Assembly (NCBI GenBank): GCA_023416515.1
Contig: JAEZHP010000118.1
Location: forward strand, 1-43,964
From: Pseudomonadota bacterium
GTDB lineage: Bacteria > Pseudomonadota > Alphaproteobacteria > Sphingomonadales > Sphingomonadaceae
Direction: 5' to 3'
Length of the DNA stretch: 43,964 bases
Made by a program: the position numbers and the translations under genes. Shown in pieces: positions 15,689-23,809 of this stretch (position 1 is its first letter; every line of letters begins with the position of its first letter). The notes beneath the pieces are model-generated. The model worked only from the letters and a program-made list of their open reading frames with translations, was not told where the DNA came from and did no database searches.

Positions 15689-17266
15689 TCAGCCCTTCGG
15701 ATGCAGGTCCTGATCGAGCGCTTCCCGCGCGGCCTGGATCGCCTCGATGTGCGGGAAGACCGCGCTTAGGCCGGTGACCAAGGGCCGCGCCCGCTCTCCA
15801 AGCTCGCCGAGCCGCGCGTAGAGCGCGGGGACCAGGGCGAGCAGCCGGAAGCCCTCGAACTTCGGCCGGCCGTTCTCGTCGATGGGATCATCCCAGACGA
15901 GGCGGCCTGCGAGGCTCTTCGAATCGAGCAGCTCGAGGAGGGCATCGCCAATGCCCCGGTAAGCATCCTGCGGAAGCTTCGAGATGAGCGTCGCCAGGAG
16001 GATGGCGGAATCGACATGATGGGCGTCGTGAGCGACGCCAAGGGCGGCGACCAGCTCCGGAGCTCGGTCGGCATAGAGCTGGGGAAGCTTGAGGAGCTCC
16101 TTCAGATCGCGCCGCATCCACCTCTCCGGCGCGGCGATGAGGCGATCGAGCGCCTCCAGATCGGGGCCGAGGCGGGCGTCGACCACCGCCTGGATTTTGT
16201 CCTGCACCTCCTCCGGATCTGCAAAGGGCTCGGGCGGATCGCCATCCAGCCGCTTCGCATTGGCAAGCGCAGCGAAGGCCGATTGCTCGTCACCATGCTT
16301 GCCGAGCGGCCTCGGCTGCGCCGGCGTCAGTCCGAGGGCCGGCGAATAGCTGGCAGTCGAGCCCAGCTGCAGGTGCATGAAGAAGTAGAAGCCGGGAAAC
16401 CAGGACAGCGGCGAAGGCCGGCCGTACCAGTAGATGACGGGCCGGGCGTCGGGGGCCAGGGCCTGGACGCCCGCCACTCCGCCACGAAGCAAGGCCGAAC
16501 CATCGGGTTTCGGAGCGGGTTCGAGGATCACTGCGCCGGCGGGCGGACCGGATGGGACGCTGATGGTTCGGCGTTCCTTGCGCTTGTCCAACTGACTGAT
16601 GCCGAGGCCGGAGCGTCTGAGCTCGGTCAGCCGCTCGATCGCGGCCGGGTCGTCCGTGCGCAGGAGCAGGTGGCAGCCTTGATCATCCTCATAATGGATG
16701 GCGGGAAGGGAGAGGCGGTCGAGCAGGGCGCTGGCGGTATAGGCGATGCCCGCTCTGCCCCGAAGCAGCAGCGGGGGCAGCGGCCCGGTTCGGTCGGGCA
16801 GCGAATCGACGGCGGCGTTATGGGCTTGCCAGGCCTTGATCTTCTGACGGCCGCGAAATGCGGCGGCGGCGTGGATCGCGAACAGGGCGACGGGAAGAGG
16901 CGCCAGCCACAGAGGCTCTTCGCCTTTGACGGCCGCGACGAACAGCAGGACCAGTGCCGCCGGAAGCATCGCCGCCTGCACGAAGTGAATTCGGAAGGCG
17001 AACAGGATCCACTGAAGGAACGGCACCGACAGCGGGCCCGCGAGGACGGACGCAAGGATGAGCGGGCTGTACCAGTCGACGTCGCCCCCGCCGATCGCAA
17101 GCCAGACGAGCCAGGCGATCACCGCCACCGGGATCGCGCGGTAGAGCCAGGGGTGGAACGGGATCGGGAAGGTGAAGAAGAAGATCCAGCGGAAGCCGAG
17201 CGCGTGACCGAGCCGCCCGAGCGGTGCGAGCGCGCCCCAGCGGATGGTCTGTCCCCGGTTCCCCAT
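15689..17266 (-). CDS. 525-aa membrane protein of unknown function
   Basis: The N-terminal 150 residues hold about four hydrophobic segments (IPVAVIAWLVWLAIGG, LILASVLAGPLSVPFLQWIL, AAMLPAALVLLFVAAV, LAPLPVALFAIHAAAAF). The remainder is a large soluble part with short conserved-looking blocks (ARPVIYWYGRPSPLSWFPGF, FEGFRLLALVPALYARLGEL). I do not recognise the family. It is divergent from glmM and may share regulatory DNA with it (17267-17371). A membrane-anchored envelope or regulatory role is possible but not supported further. Confidence 0.7.
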   Translation of the reverse strand: MGNRGQTIRWGALAPLGRLGHALGFRWIFFFTFPIPFHPWLYRAIPVAVIAWLVWLAIGGGDVDWYSPLILASVLAGPLSVPFLQWILFAFRIHFVQAAMLPAALVLLFVAAVKGEEPLWLAPLPVALFAIHAAAAFRGRQKIKAWQAHNAAVDSLPDRTGPLPPLLLRGRAGIAYTASALLDRLSLPAIHYEDDQGCHLLLRTDDPAAIERLTELRRSGLGISQLDKRKERRTISVPSGPPAGAVILEPAPKPDGSALLRGGVAGVQALAPDARPVIYWYGRPSPLSWFPGFYFFMHLQLGSTASYSPALGLTPAQPRPLGKHGDEQSAFAALANAKRLDGDPPEPFADPEEVQDKIQAVVDARLGPDLEALDRLIAAPERWMRRDLKELLKLPQLYADRAPELVAALGVAHDAHHVDSAILLATLISKLPQDAYRGIGDALLELLDSKSLAGRLVWDDPIDENGRPKFEGFRLLALVPALYARLGELGERARPLVTGLSAVFPHIEAIQAAREALDQDLHPKG

Positions 17267-17371
17267 GGGCGCTTTTTACCCGATCATTCCAAAGCTTGTG
17301 CTAACGGCCCCGGGATTGGAAAGCGCCGCCGCGGCGCGCTATCAGCGATTCAAGAGAGTTCAGGAGTCACA

Positions 17372-18706
17372 ATGGGCCGCAAATATTTCGGCACGGACGG
17401 GATCAGGGGGCGCACCAATGAGGCGCACATGACCGCTGCGATGGCGCAGCGGGTCGGCCAGGCCGCGGGCGCTCACTTTCGTCGCGGCGATCACCGCCAC
17501 CGGGTGGTGATCGGCAAGGACACGCGCCTGTCCGGCTACATGATGGAGACCGCGCTCATCTCCGGCTTCACCAGCGTCGGCATGGACGTGGTGATGGTCG
17601 GCCCGGTGCCGACCCCGGCGGTGGCGATGCTGACCCATTCCATGCGCGCCGACCTCGGCGTGATGATCTCGGCCAGCCACAACAAGTTCGCCGACAACGG
17701 CATCAAGCTGTTCGGGCCGAACGGCTTCAAGCTGAGCGACGAGGACGAGGCGGCGATCGAGGCCCTGATCGAGCAGGAGCCGCAGCTCGTGGCGGCCGAG
17801 GAGATCGGTCGGTCTAAGAAGATCGAGGACGCGCGCGGCCGCTACATCCACGCCGCCAAGATGACCTTCCCGGACCATCTGCGGCTCGACGGTCTCAAGG
17901 TGGTCATCGATTGCGCCAACGGCGCCGCCTACCAGGTCGCGCCGTCGGCCTTGTGGGAGCTTGGGGCGGAAGTGATCGCGCTCGGGGTCGAGCCCAACGG
18001 CCTCAACATCAATGACGGAGTCGGCTCGACGGAGGTCGACGCCTTGTGCCGCAAGGTGGTCGAGACCGGCGCGGACATCGGCCTCGCCCTCGACGGCGAT
18101 GCGGACCGGCTGATCGTCGCCGACGAGAAGGGGCGAGTGGTCGACGGCGACCAGTTGATGGCGCTGATCGGCTCCTCGTGGAAGCGAAGCGGGCGGCTGC
18201 GCGGCGGCGGGGTGGTGGCGACGATCATGTCGAACCTGGGCCTGGAACGCTATTTCGAGGACCAGGGCCTCAAGCTGGTGAGAACCAAGGTCGGCGACCG
18301 CTACGTGCTCGAGGCGATGCGGCAGCAGGGATACAATGTCGGCGGCGAGCAGTCCGGCCATATCATCCTCACGGATTACGGCACGACGGGCGATGGCCTA
18401 GTCGCGGGACTGCAGGTGCTGGCGGCTCTGGTCGTCGCCGGGAAGCCGGCAAGCGAGCTCATGAACCTGTTCGAGCCGCTTCCTCAGCTTTTGAAGAATG
18501 TCCGCTTCAGTGGCGCGCCGCCGCTCGAGAAGGCCGCGGTCCAGGCGGCCATCGCCGACGGCGAGGCTCGGCTCGACGGCCGCGGCCGGGTCGTGATCCG
18601 CAAGTCCGGCACCGAGCCGGTCATCCGGGTCATGGCCGAGGGCGAGGACGAGGGAATCGTCGCCGAAGTGGTGGACAGCATCTGCGCGGCAGTGCAGGCA
18701 GCGTAA
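17372..18706 (+). CDS. glmM: Phosphoglucosamine mutase
   Basis: The 444-aa enzyme converts glucosamine-6-phosphate to glucosamine-1-phosphate for UDP-GlcNAc, peptidoglycan and lipid A. It opens RKYFGTDGIRGRTN. The phosphoserine loop GVMISASHNKFADNGIK, the metal loop ALDGDADRLIVAD, the sugar-binding GGEQSGHIIL and the C-terminal phosphate loop RKSGTEPVIRVMAEG are all intact. Length matches the family (about 445). The ATG at 17372 has CAGGAG 5 nt upstream. Downstream lies a DUF1272 gene, with about 20 nt between. Confidence 0.98.
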   Translation: MGRKYFGTDGIRGRTNEAHMTAAMAQRVGQAAGAHFRRGDHRHRVVIGKDTRLSGYMMETALISGFTSVGMDVVMVGPVPTPAVAMLTHSMRADLGVMISASHNKFADNGIKLFGPNGFKLSDEDEAAIEALIEQEPQLVAAEEIGRSKKIEDARGRYIHAAKMTFPDHLRLDGLKVVIDCANGAAYQVAPSALWELGAEVIALGVEPNGLNINDGVGSTEVDALCRKVVETGADIGLALDGDADRLIVADEKGRVVDGDQLMALIGSSWKRSGRLRGGGVVATIMSNLGLERYFEDQGLKLVRTKVGDRYVLEAMRQQGYNVGGEQSGHIILTDYGTTGDGLVAGLQVLAALVVAGKPASELMNLFEPLPQLLKNVRFSGAPPLEKAAVQAAIADGEARLDGRGRVVIRKSGTEPVIRVMAEGEDEGIVAEVVDSICAAVQAA

Positions 18707-18728
18707 TCGGGGAGCGGGGAGGCTTTCG

Positions 18729-18956
18729 TTGCTTGAATTGAGGCCGGATTGCGAGCGGTGCGGCGTGGACCTGCCGCCCGACAGCGCCGAGGCGCGAATC
18801 TGCTCGTTCGAATGCACATATTGCGCGGCCTGCACCGGCGGGCCGCTGAGCGGGACCTGCCCGAAATGCGGCGGTGACCTTCAGCCAAGGCCGGCGCGTG
18901 CGGCGCATCTTCTCGATCGCTTTCCCGCCGGCACCGAGCGGAAGGGCCCGCAATGA
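18729..18956 (+). CDS. DUF1272 zinc-ribbon-like protein
   Basis: This 75-aa protein starts at TTG (18729), giving MLELRPDCERCGVDLPPDS, the standard DUF1272 opening. Eight cysteines occur in pairs (CERC, CSFECTYCAAC, CPKC), so it probably binds zinc. It ends with the family-typical PRPARAAHLLDRFPAGTER. The function is unknown. GGGGAGG lies about 7 nt before the TTG, which supports that start. Its stop overlaps the thiD start (ATGA), so the two are co-translated. Confidence 0.88.
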   Translation: MLELRPDCERCGVDLPPDSAEARICSFECTYCAACTGGPLSGTCPKCGGDLQPRPARAAHLLDRFPAGTERKGPQ

Positions 18957-20107
18957 CCCCGCGAATCCTCATCATCGCCGGGTCGGACAGCGGCGGCGGC
19001 GCCGGGATCCAGGCCGACATCAAGACCGTCACGATGATGGGCGGCCACGCGATGACGGCGATCACCGCGATCACTGCGCAGAGCACCTTGGGCGTGACCG
19101 ACGTGCATCCGGTGCCGACCGAAACGGTCATCGCCCAGATCGATGCGGTTGTGGACGACATCGGGGTCGATGCGGTGAAGATCGGAATGATCGGGTCGCC
19201 GGCGACTGCCAAGGCGGTGGCCGAGCGGCTGGCGCGGCTCGATGGGGTGCCGATCGTGTTCGATCCGGTCATGGTCGCGACCAGCGGCGCCGAGCTCGCC
19301 GATGAGGCGACGGTCGCTGCGTTCGGCAAGCTGATGGACGTGTCGACCATCGTCACCCCGAACATCCCCGAGCTGGCCGAATTGTCCTGGGGTGACGACC
19401 CGGTTCATGCCGCGCTGAAGCTCGTCTCCGAGCATCGCTGCGCGGTCCTGATCAAGGGCGGGCACGAGAAGGGCGAGGCGCTCGTCGACGCCCTGATCGA
19501 GGAAGACAATATGACGAGCTGGCAAGGCAGCCGGCTCAACACGCAGCACACGCACGGCACCGGCTGCACCCTGGCGAGCGCGATCGCGGTCCATCTCGCT
19601 CAGGGCTTGGCGCTTCCGGTCGCGGTGGACCGGGCGCGGCTGTTCGTCCGACTGTCGCTTCGAGAGGCGCCCGGCCTCGGCAAGGGCCATGGACCGATGG
19701 GCCAGCAGCGGGTCCGGCTCGACTCCGGCGACGGGCCGAGGCTCAACCAGATCACCTTGCCGTGCAGCGACTTCGAGGCGACCCGCGATTTCTACCGGAC
19801 GCTCGGACTTGCACTGATCGTCGAGAATGCGCCCGATTATGCGCGGTTCGAGGCGCCCGGCGGCGCGACCCTGTCCATCAGCCGAAGCGACGAGGCGCCG
19901 AGCGGCGCGACGGTCTATTTCGAGTGCGACGACCTCGATGAGGAGGTCCAGCGGCTGAGCCAGCAAGGCCTGGGCTTCGAGCATGGCCCGATGAACCAGC
20001 CGTGGCTGTGGCGCGAGGCGCGGCTGCTCGACCCGTCGGGCAATGTCGTGTGCCTCTACCGCGCCGGGGAAGCGCGGCGCTACCCGCCGTGGCGGGTGAA
20101 GGGCTGA
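18953..20107 (+). CDS. thiD: HMP/HMP-P kinase (ThiD) fused to a VOC-family domain
   Basis: Residues 1-258 are ThiD, which phosphorylates hydroxymethylpyrimidine and its phosphate in thiamine synthesis: IIAGSDSGGGAGIQADIKT, FDPVMVATSG, TPNIPELAEL, LIKGGH and the catalytic loop HGTGCTLASA with Cys205. Residues about 262-384 form an extra glyoxalase/bleomycin-resistance (VOC) domain: QITLPCSDFEATRDFYRTLGL, YFECDDLDEEVQRL, RLLDPSGNVVCLYR. The usual VOC metal ligands seem replaced (His by Gln266, Glu by Cys367). The frame is continuous with no stop or frameshift signature. The length of 384 aa compares with about 265 for ThiD alone. Confidence 0.9.
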   Translation: MTPRILIIAGSDSGGGAGIQADIKTVTMMGGHAMTAITAITAQSTLGVTDVHPVPTETVIAQIDAVVDDIGVDAVKIGMIGSPATAKAVAERLARLDGVPIVFDPVMVATSGAELADEATVAAFGKLMDVSTIVTPNIPELAELSWGDDPVHAALKLVSEHRCAVLIKGGHEKGEALVDALIEEDNMTSWQGSRLNTQHTHGTGCTLASAIAVHLAQGLALPVAVDRARLFVRLSLREAPGLGKGHGPMGQQRVRLDSGDGPRLNQITLPCSDFEATRDFYRTLGLALIVENAPDYARFEAPGGATLSISRSDEAPSGATVYFECDDLDEEVQRLSQQGLGFEHGPMNQPWLWREARLLDPSGNVVCLYRAGEARRYPPWRVKG

Positions 20108-20187
20108 CCATTCTGCCGAAACTGATATCCACAGCTAAGTCGTTGGTCCGACTGGTCTCTCCAAGCTTCGGCGGTTAACCTCAAGCG

Positions 20188-20802
20188 ATGCCGCCCTGCT
20201 TCAAGATCGAGAAGCCTTATCCCGAGCCGCTCGCCGGCGTCGACGAGGCCGGGTGCGCGCCGCTTGCCGGGCCGGTGGTGGCCGCGGCTGTGATCCTGGA
20301 CCGGTCGAAGTTCCCGCGCGGGATCGACGACAGCAAGGTCGTGCCGGCGCCGCTTCGTGAGCGGATCTGCGCCAAGCTGTACCAGGTGGCTCGTGTCGGG
20401 GTCGGTATCGCGTCGGTCGAGGAGATCGATAGCATCAACATCTATTGGGCGCGGATGCTGGCGATGACTCGAGCGGTCGAGGCGCTGGGCGTCGACCCCG
20501 AGATGGTCCTGGTCGACGGCAACCGCTGCCCGAAATGGGAGCGGCCGTCGGTCGCGATCGTCGCCGGCGACGCCAAGAGCCGGTCGATCGCCGCGGCGTC
20601 GATCGTCGCCAAGGTGACCCGCGACCGGATCATGGCCGAGCACGCCCGTGAATGGCCCGGCTATGGCTGGGAGACGAACAAGGGCTACCCGACGCCGGAT
20701 CATTGCAGGGCTTTGAAGGAACTGGGGCCGACGCCCCTCCACCGGCGCAGCTTCGCGCGGGTGCGCGAGCAGATGCAGCTGGAGCTGATCGCCGCGGAGT
20801 GA
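20188..20802 (+). CDS. rnhB: Ribonuclease HII with an altered substrate motif
   Basis: The 204-aa enzyme removes ribonucleotides embedded in DNA. The four acidic catalytic residues are present: Asp19 and Glu20 (AGVDEAG), Asp110 (LVDGNRCPK) and Asp128 (VAGDAK), and the block SRSIAAASIVAKVTRDR is normal. The strip after the first motif reads AGCAPLAGP where most RNase HII proteins have AGRGPLAGP, so the Gly-Arg-Gly substrate motif is Gly-Cys-Ala. The ATG at 20188 gives the usual length. It is upstream of ccrM. Confidence 0.93.
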   Translation: MPPCFKIEKPYPEPLAGVDEAGCAPLAGPVVAAAVILDRSKFPRGIDDSKVVPAPLRERICAKLYQVARVGVGIASVEEIDSINIYWARMLAMTRAVEALGVDPEMVLVDGNRCPKWERPSVAIVAGDAKSRSIAAASIVAKVTRDRIMAEHAREWPGYGWETNKGYPTPDHCRALKELGPTPLHRRSFARVREQMQLELIAAE

Positions 20803-20834
20803 TCCGGCTGGCGGGTAAGAGAGAAGGGGATGGG

Positions 20835-21278
20835 ATGCGGGACATTGGCGATGACGACCGCGGCACCGGGCGATCCGGAACACGCGACCGCGCTCCGGTC
20901 GACACGCTTGGCGCGATCGACATGCTCGGGCGCCGTATCGGCGGTGCGCTCGTCCTCGGAGGTGCGCTGATCGGCCTAGGCCTATTCTGGGGCGGCGACA
21001 GCGGCGACGAGGCGCAGCGATATCAGGCTTTCGCGGCGGACGGCGAAGTGTTCCGGGTCAACACCGACAGCGGCACGATCATCGCCTGCAACGCCAACCG
21101 CTGCGTCAAGATTCTCGAGCGCGGGCAGGAGCTTGCCGACGAGGCAGGGAATACGTTGTTCAGGGTTCCGCCCGCGCCGTCGGCCCCTGCAGCGCAACTA
21201 CCGGCGCCAGCGGCGCAACAGCCGACGGGGTCCGCTCCGGCCGCGCAGACTGACGAGGAACCTGCCCAAGCGGAATGA
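20835..21278 (+). CDS. Membrane-anchored protein with a Pro/Ala tail
   Basis: From the ATG at 20835 (after AGAGAAGGGG) the product is 147 aa. It has a charged N-terminus, one membrane segment (GGALVLGGALIGLGLFWGG), a small domain with FRVNTDSGTIIACNANRCVKILERG and a low-complexity Ala/Pro/Gln tail (APAAQLPAPAAQQ). The Cys pair in ACNANRC could form a disulfide if the domain is periplasmic. I know no name for the family. It lies between rnhB and the ccrM promoter. Confidence 0.65.
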   Translation: MRDIGDDDRGTGRSGTRDRAPVDTLGAIDMLGRRIGGALVLGGALIGLGLFWGGDSGDEAQRYQAFAADGEVFRVNTDSGTIIACNANRCVKILERGQELADEAGNTLFRVPPAPSAPAAQLPAPAAQQPTGSAPAAQTDEEPAQAE

Positions 21279-21301
21279 GGCCGCCGCGATTTCGAGCCGG
21301 T

Positions 21302-21453
21302 GAGTCTTCGCGGCCACACCACCTTTAGTGGAGTCATTCGCGGCCGATCCGCTACAAGATGTGGTGCGGGACTCGTTTCGTTCCGCGGGTCGGTTAGCGG
21401 CGCGTTAACCAAATTGATCCACAGTCCGCTTGACCGGGGAGTCCGCGGGACTC
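21302..21453 (+). promoter_or_regulatory. ccrM control region: CtrA-like box and five GANTC sites
   Basis: TTAG-N7-TTAAC at 21394-21409 matches the CtrA consensus TTAA-N7-TTAAC at all but one base. GANTC sites, the CcrM target, occur at 21302, 21331, 21370, 21439 and 21449, five in 152 bp. In Caulobacter ccrM is activated by CtrA and its promoter is sensitive to GANTC methylation state, so this layout fits the same cell-cycle circuit. The 21279-21491 gap holds no gene. Confidence 0.75.
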
Positions 21454-21491
21454 CACACGGGACCTCTTGGGCCGGCAACAGGGGGCAGGGC

Positions 21492-22622
21492 ATGACGGCG
21501 TTTCAGCGCCTAAAATTGAAGACGGTTGACGCTCCGAAGGCACTGGCCCCGGAGCTCCCGCTCGACACCATCCTTCAGTCGGATTGCGTCTCCGCGATGA
21601 ACGCGCTGCCCGAGGCGAGCGTCGACATGATCTTCGCCGACCCGCCCTACAATCTCCAGCTCGGCGGCGACCTGTTCCGGCCGGAGGGAAGCCGGGTCGA
21701 CGCGGTCGACGACGATTGGGACAAGTTCGAGACCTTCGCCCATTATGACGGCTTCAGCCGCGCCTGGCTGGCGGCGGCCCGGCGGATACTGAAGCCGAAC
21801 GGCACGCTGTGGGTGATCGGAAGCTACCACAACATCTTCCGGGTGGGCGCGGCGCTCCAGGACGAGGGCTTCTGGATCCTCAACGACATCATCTGGCGCA
21901 AGACCAACCCGATGCCGAACTTCCGCGGCACCCGTTTCACCAACGCGCACGAGACTTTGATTTGGGCGTCGCGGTCGGAGGACAGCCGCTACACCTTCAA
22001 CTATCGCGCCATGAAGGCACTCAACGACGAGCTTCAGATGCGCTCCGACTGGGTGATCCCGATCTGCGCCGGGCAGGAGCGGATCAAGGACGGGGGGCAC
22101 AAGGCGCACCCGACCCAGAAGCCGGAGGCCTTGCTCTACCGGGTGCTGCTCGCCTGCACCAATCCGGGCGATGTGGTTCTCGACCCCTTCTTCGGCACCG
22201 GCACGACCGGCGCCGTGGCCAAGCGCCTCGGGCGTCATTTCATCGGGATCGAGCGCGAGAATCGCTATGTCGAGGTGGCCAAGGCGCGCATCGCCGCCGC
22301 CCTGCCGCTCGACGAGAGCGCGATGAAGGTGATGGCTTCGAAGCGAAGCCAGCCGCGAGTGCCGTTCGGCGCACTGATCGAGGCCGGGCTGATCGCGCCG
22401 GGCACCGTTCTGACCGACGCCAGGCGGCGGTGGCAGGCGACGGTGCTTGCCGACGCTTCGATCGTCAGCGGAGGTACCCAAGGCTCGATCCACAAGGTCG
22501 GGGCCACGCTCCAGGACGCGCCGTCGTGCAACGGCTGGACCTTCTGGCATGTCGACGGCGAGACGCTGGAGCCGCTCGATACGCTCCGGCAGCGCTACCA
22601 GATGCTGACGGGGCTTGAGTGA
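21492..22622 (+). CDS. ccrM: Cell-cycle DNA adenine methyltransferase CcrM (GANTC)
   Basis: The 376-aa enzyme methylates adenine in GANTC and marks newly replicated DNA. It is a beta-class N6-adenine methyltransferase: the catalytic DPPYNLQL motif (50-57) precedes the SAM-binding DPFFGTGTTGAVAKRLGRHF (231-250). The region 280-376 (RVPFGALIEAGLI; LADASIVSGGTQGSIHKVGA; WTFWHVDGE) is the C-terminal domain typical of alphaproteobacterial CcrM. The ATG at 21492 is preferred because the in-frame upstream stretch lies in the regulatory region. Downstream, folP follows after 32 nt. Confidence 0.97.
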   Translation: MTAFQRLKLKTVDAPKALAPELPLDTILQSDCVSAMNALPEASVDMIFADPPYNLQLGGDLFRPEGSRVDAVDDDWDKFETFAHYDGFSRAWLAAARRILKPNGTLWVIGSYHNIFRVGAALQDEGFWILNDIIWRKTNPMPNFRGTRFTNAHETLIWASRSEDSRYTFNYRAMKALNDELQMRSDWVIPICAGQERIKDGGHKAHPTQKPEALLYRVLLACTNPGDVVLDPFFGTGTTGAVAKRLGRHFIGIERENRYVEVAKARIAAALPLDESAMKVMASKRSQPRVPFGALIEAGLIAPGTVLTDARRRWQATVLADASIVSGGTQGSIHKVGATLQDAPSCNGWTFWHVDGETLEPLDTLRQRYQMLTGLE

Positions 22623-22654
22623 GATCACTCTTCTCCCGAAGGCGGGAGGATAAG

Positions 22655-23734
22655 GTGGAACGAGTCTATCTTCGGCCGACGGCTTTCGTCGACAGCCCGG
22701 TCGGGCTCGACGAGGCGGCGCAGCGTCTCGCCTGCGGCCTCAACTGGTTTTCGGCGGTCGAGATCATTCGGCGCAGCGGCACGGCCGTGTCCCGCGAATT
22801 CGTGCCCGTCGGCGACATGGCAGGGCGGCTTCCGGACCTTGGCGAAGCCGCCGCGCTCGCCTGGCAGCGACTGACCGCGCCGCGCTCTCCACTGAAGCTG
22901 CGCGAAAGAACGGTTCCGCTCGACCAGCCGCAGGTGATGGGCATCGTCAACGTGACGCCCGACAGCTTTTCCGATGCCGGCCGGCTTGCCGATGCTACGA
23001 CGGCGATCGAAGCCGGGCAGGCGATGGCCGCGGCCGGCGCGGCGATCATCGATGTGGGCGGCGAATCGACCCGGCCTGGCGCTCAGCCGGTCTGGGAGGG
23101 CGATGAAGTCGAGCGGGTGAAGCCTGTAGTTCGTGCGCTCGCAGGCGCGGGCACTGCGGTTTCCGTCGATACGCGAAAGGCGGTGGTCATGGCGGTCGCG
23201 ATCGAGGCGGGCGCGGCGATGATCAACGACGTGTCGGCGCTGACGTTCGACAATCGGTCCGTGGAAGTGCTTGGAGGTGCGTCGTGCCCCGTGGTGCTCA
23301 TGCATCATCAGGGCAGCCCCGAGACGATGCAGCAGAACCCGACCTATGACGGGCCGGTGCTCCTGGAGGTCTATGACTGGCTGGAGGCGCGGATCGAGGC
23401 CGCTGTCGAGGCCGGGATTGCGCGCGAACGTATCGTCGTCGATCCGGGCATCGGCTTCGGCAAGAACGTGCAGCACAATCTCGAGATCATCAACGGCCTA
23501 GCGATCTTCCACGGGCTCGGCTGCCCGCTGCTCTTCGGCGCGAGCCGAAAGCGCACGATCGGGGCGCTGTCCAACGAGGCGCCGCCGGACCAGAGGCTCG
23601 GCGGCTCGCTGACCCTGGCCCTCAAGGCGGTCGAGCAGGGCGCGCAGATCATCCGGGTCCACGACGTGTTCGAAACGGTGCAGGCGCTGCGGGTGTGGCG
23701 CGGCCTCAGGGACGCGGCTCTGAGCGCGCGTTGA
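22655..23734 (+). CDS. folP: Dihydropteroate synthase with an N-terminal extension
   Basis: FolP condenses para-aminobenzoate with the pterin pyrophosphate in folate synthesis. The core begins near residue 93 with MGIVNVTPDSFSDAGRL, followed by IIDVGGESTRPGA, VDTRKA, MINDVSA, LMHHQG, VDPGIGFGK and GASRKRTIG. The 359-aa length includes about 90 extra N-terminal residues (VYLRPTAF; LACGLNWFSAVEIIRR). The GTG at 22655 is chosen for GGGAGGA 6 nt upstream; the GTG at 22619 would overlap the ccrM stop. The ribosome site lies on the 3' arm of a small hairpin (CTCCCG/CGGGAG, 22633-22648), which may couple its translation to ccrM. Confidence 0.95.
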   Translation: MERVYLRPTAFVDSPVGLDEAAQRLACGLNWFSAVEIIRRSGTAVSREFVPVGDMAGRLPDLGEAAALAWQRLTAPRSPLKLRERTVPLDQPQVMGIVNVTPDSFSDAGRLADATTAIEAGQAMAAAGAAIIDVGGESTRPGAQPVWEGDEVERVKPVVRALAGAGTAVSVDTRKAVVMAVAIEAGAAMINDVSALTFDNRSVEVLGGASCPVVLMHHQGSPETMQQNPTYDGPVLLEVYDWLEARIEAAVEAGIARERIVVDPGIGFGKNVQHNLEIINGLAIFHGLGCPLLFGASRKRTIGALSNEAPPDQRLGGSLTLALKAVEQGAQIIRVHDVFETVQALRVWRGLRDAALSAR

Positions 23735-23809
23735 GCCGGGCGCAATTGCGCGCGCGATGAAGCCGATGCGGCGCTGCGGCGTTGGGGAGGCTCAATCGGG
23801 AGCACCAAC

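Noticed and set aside
16016..17371. Long in-frame N-terminal extension of glmM
   Set aside because: The part before 17372 is antisense to the 525-aa membrane protein; GlmM homology starts at MGRKYFGTDGIRGR, with a good ribosome site.
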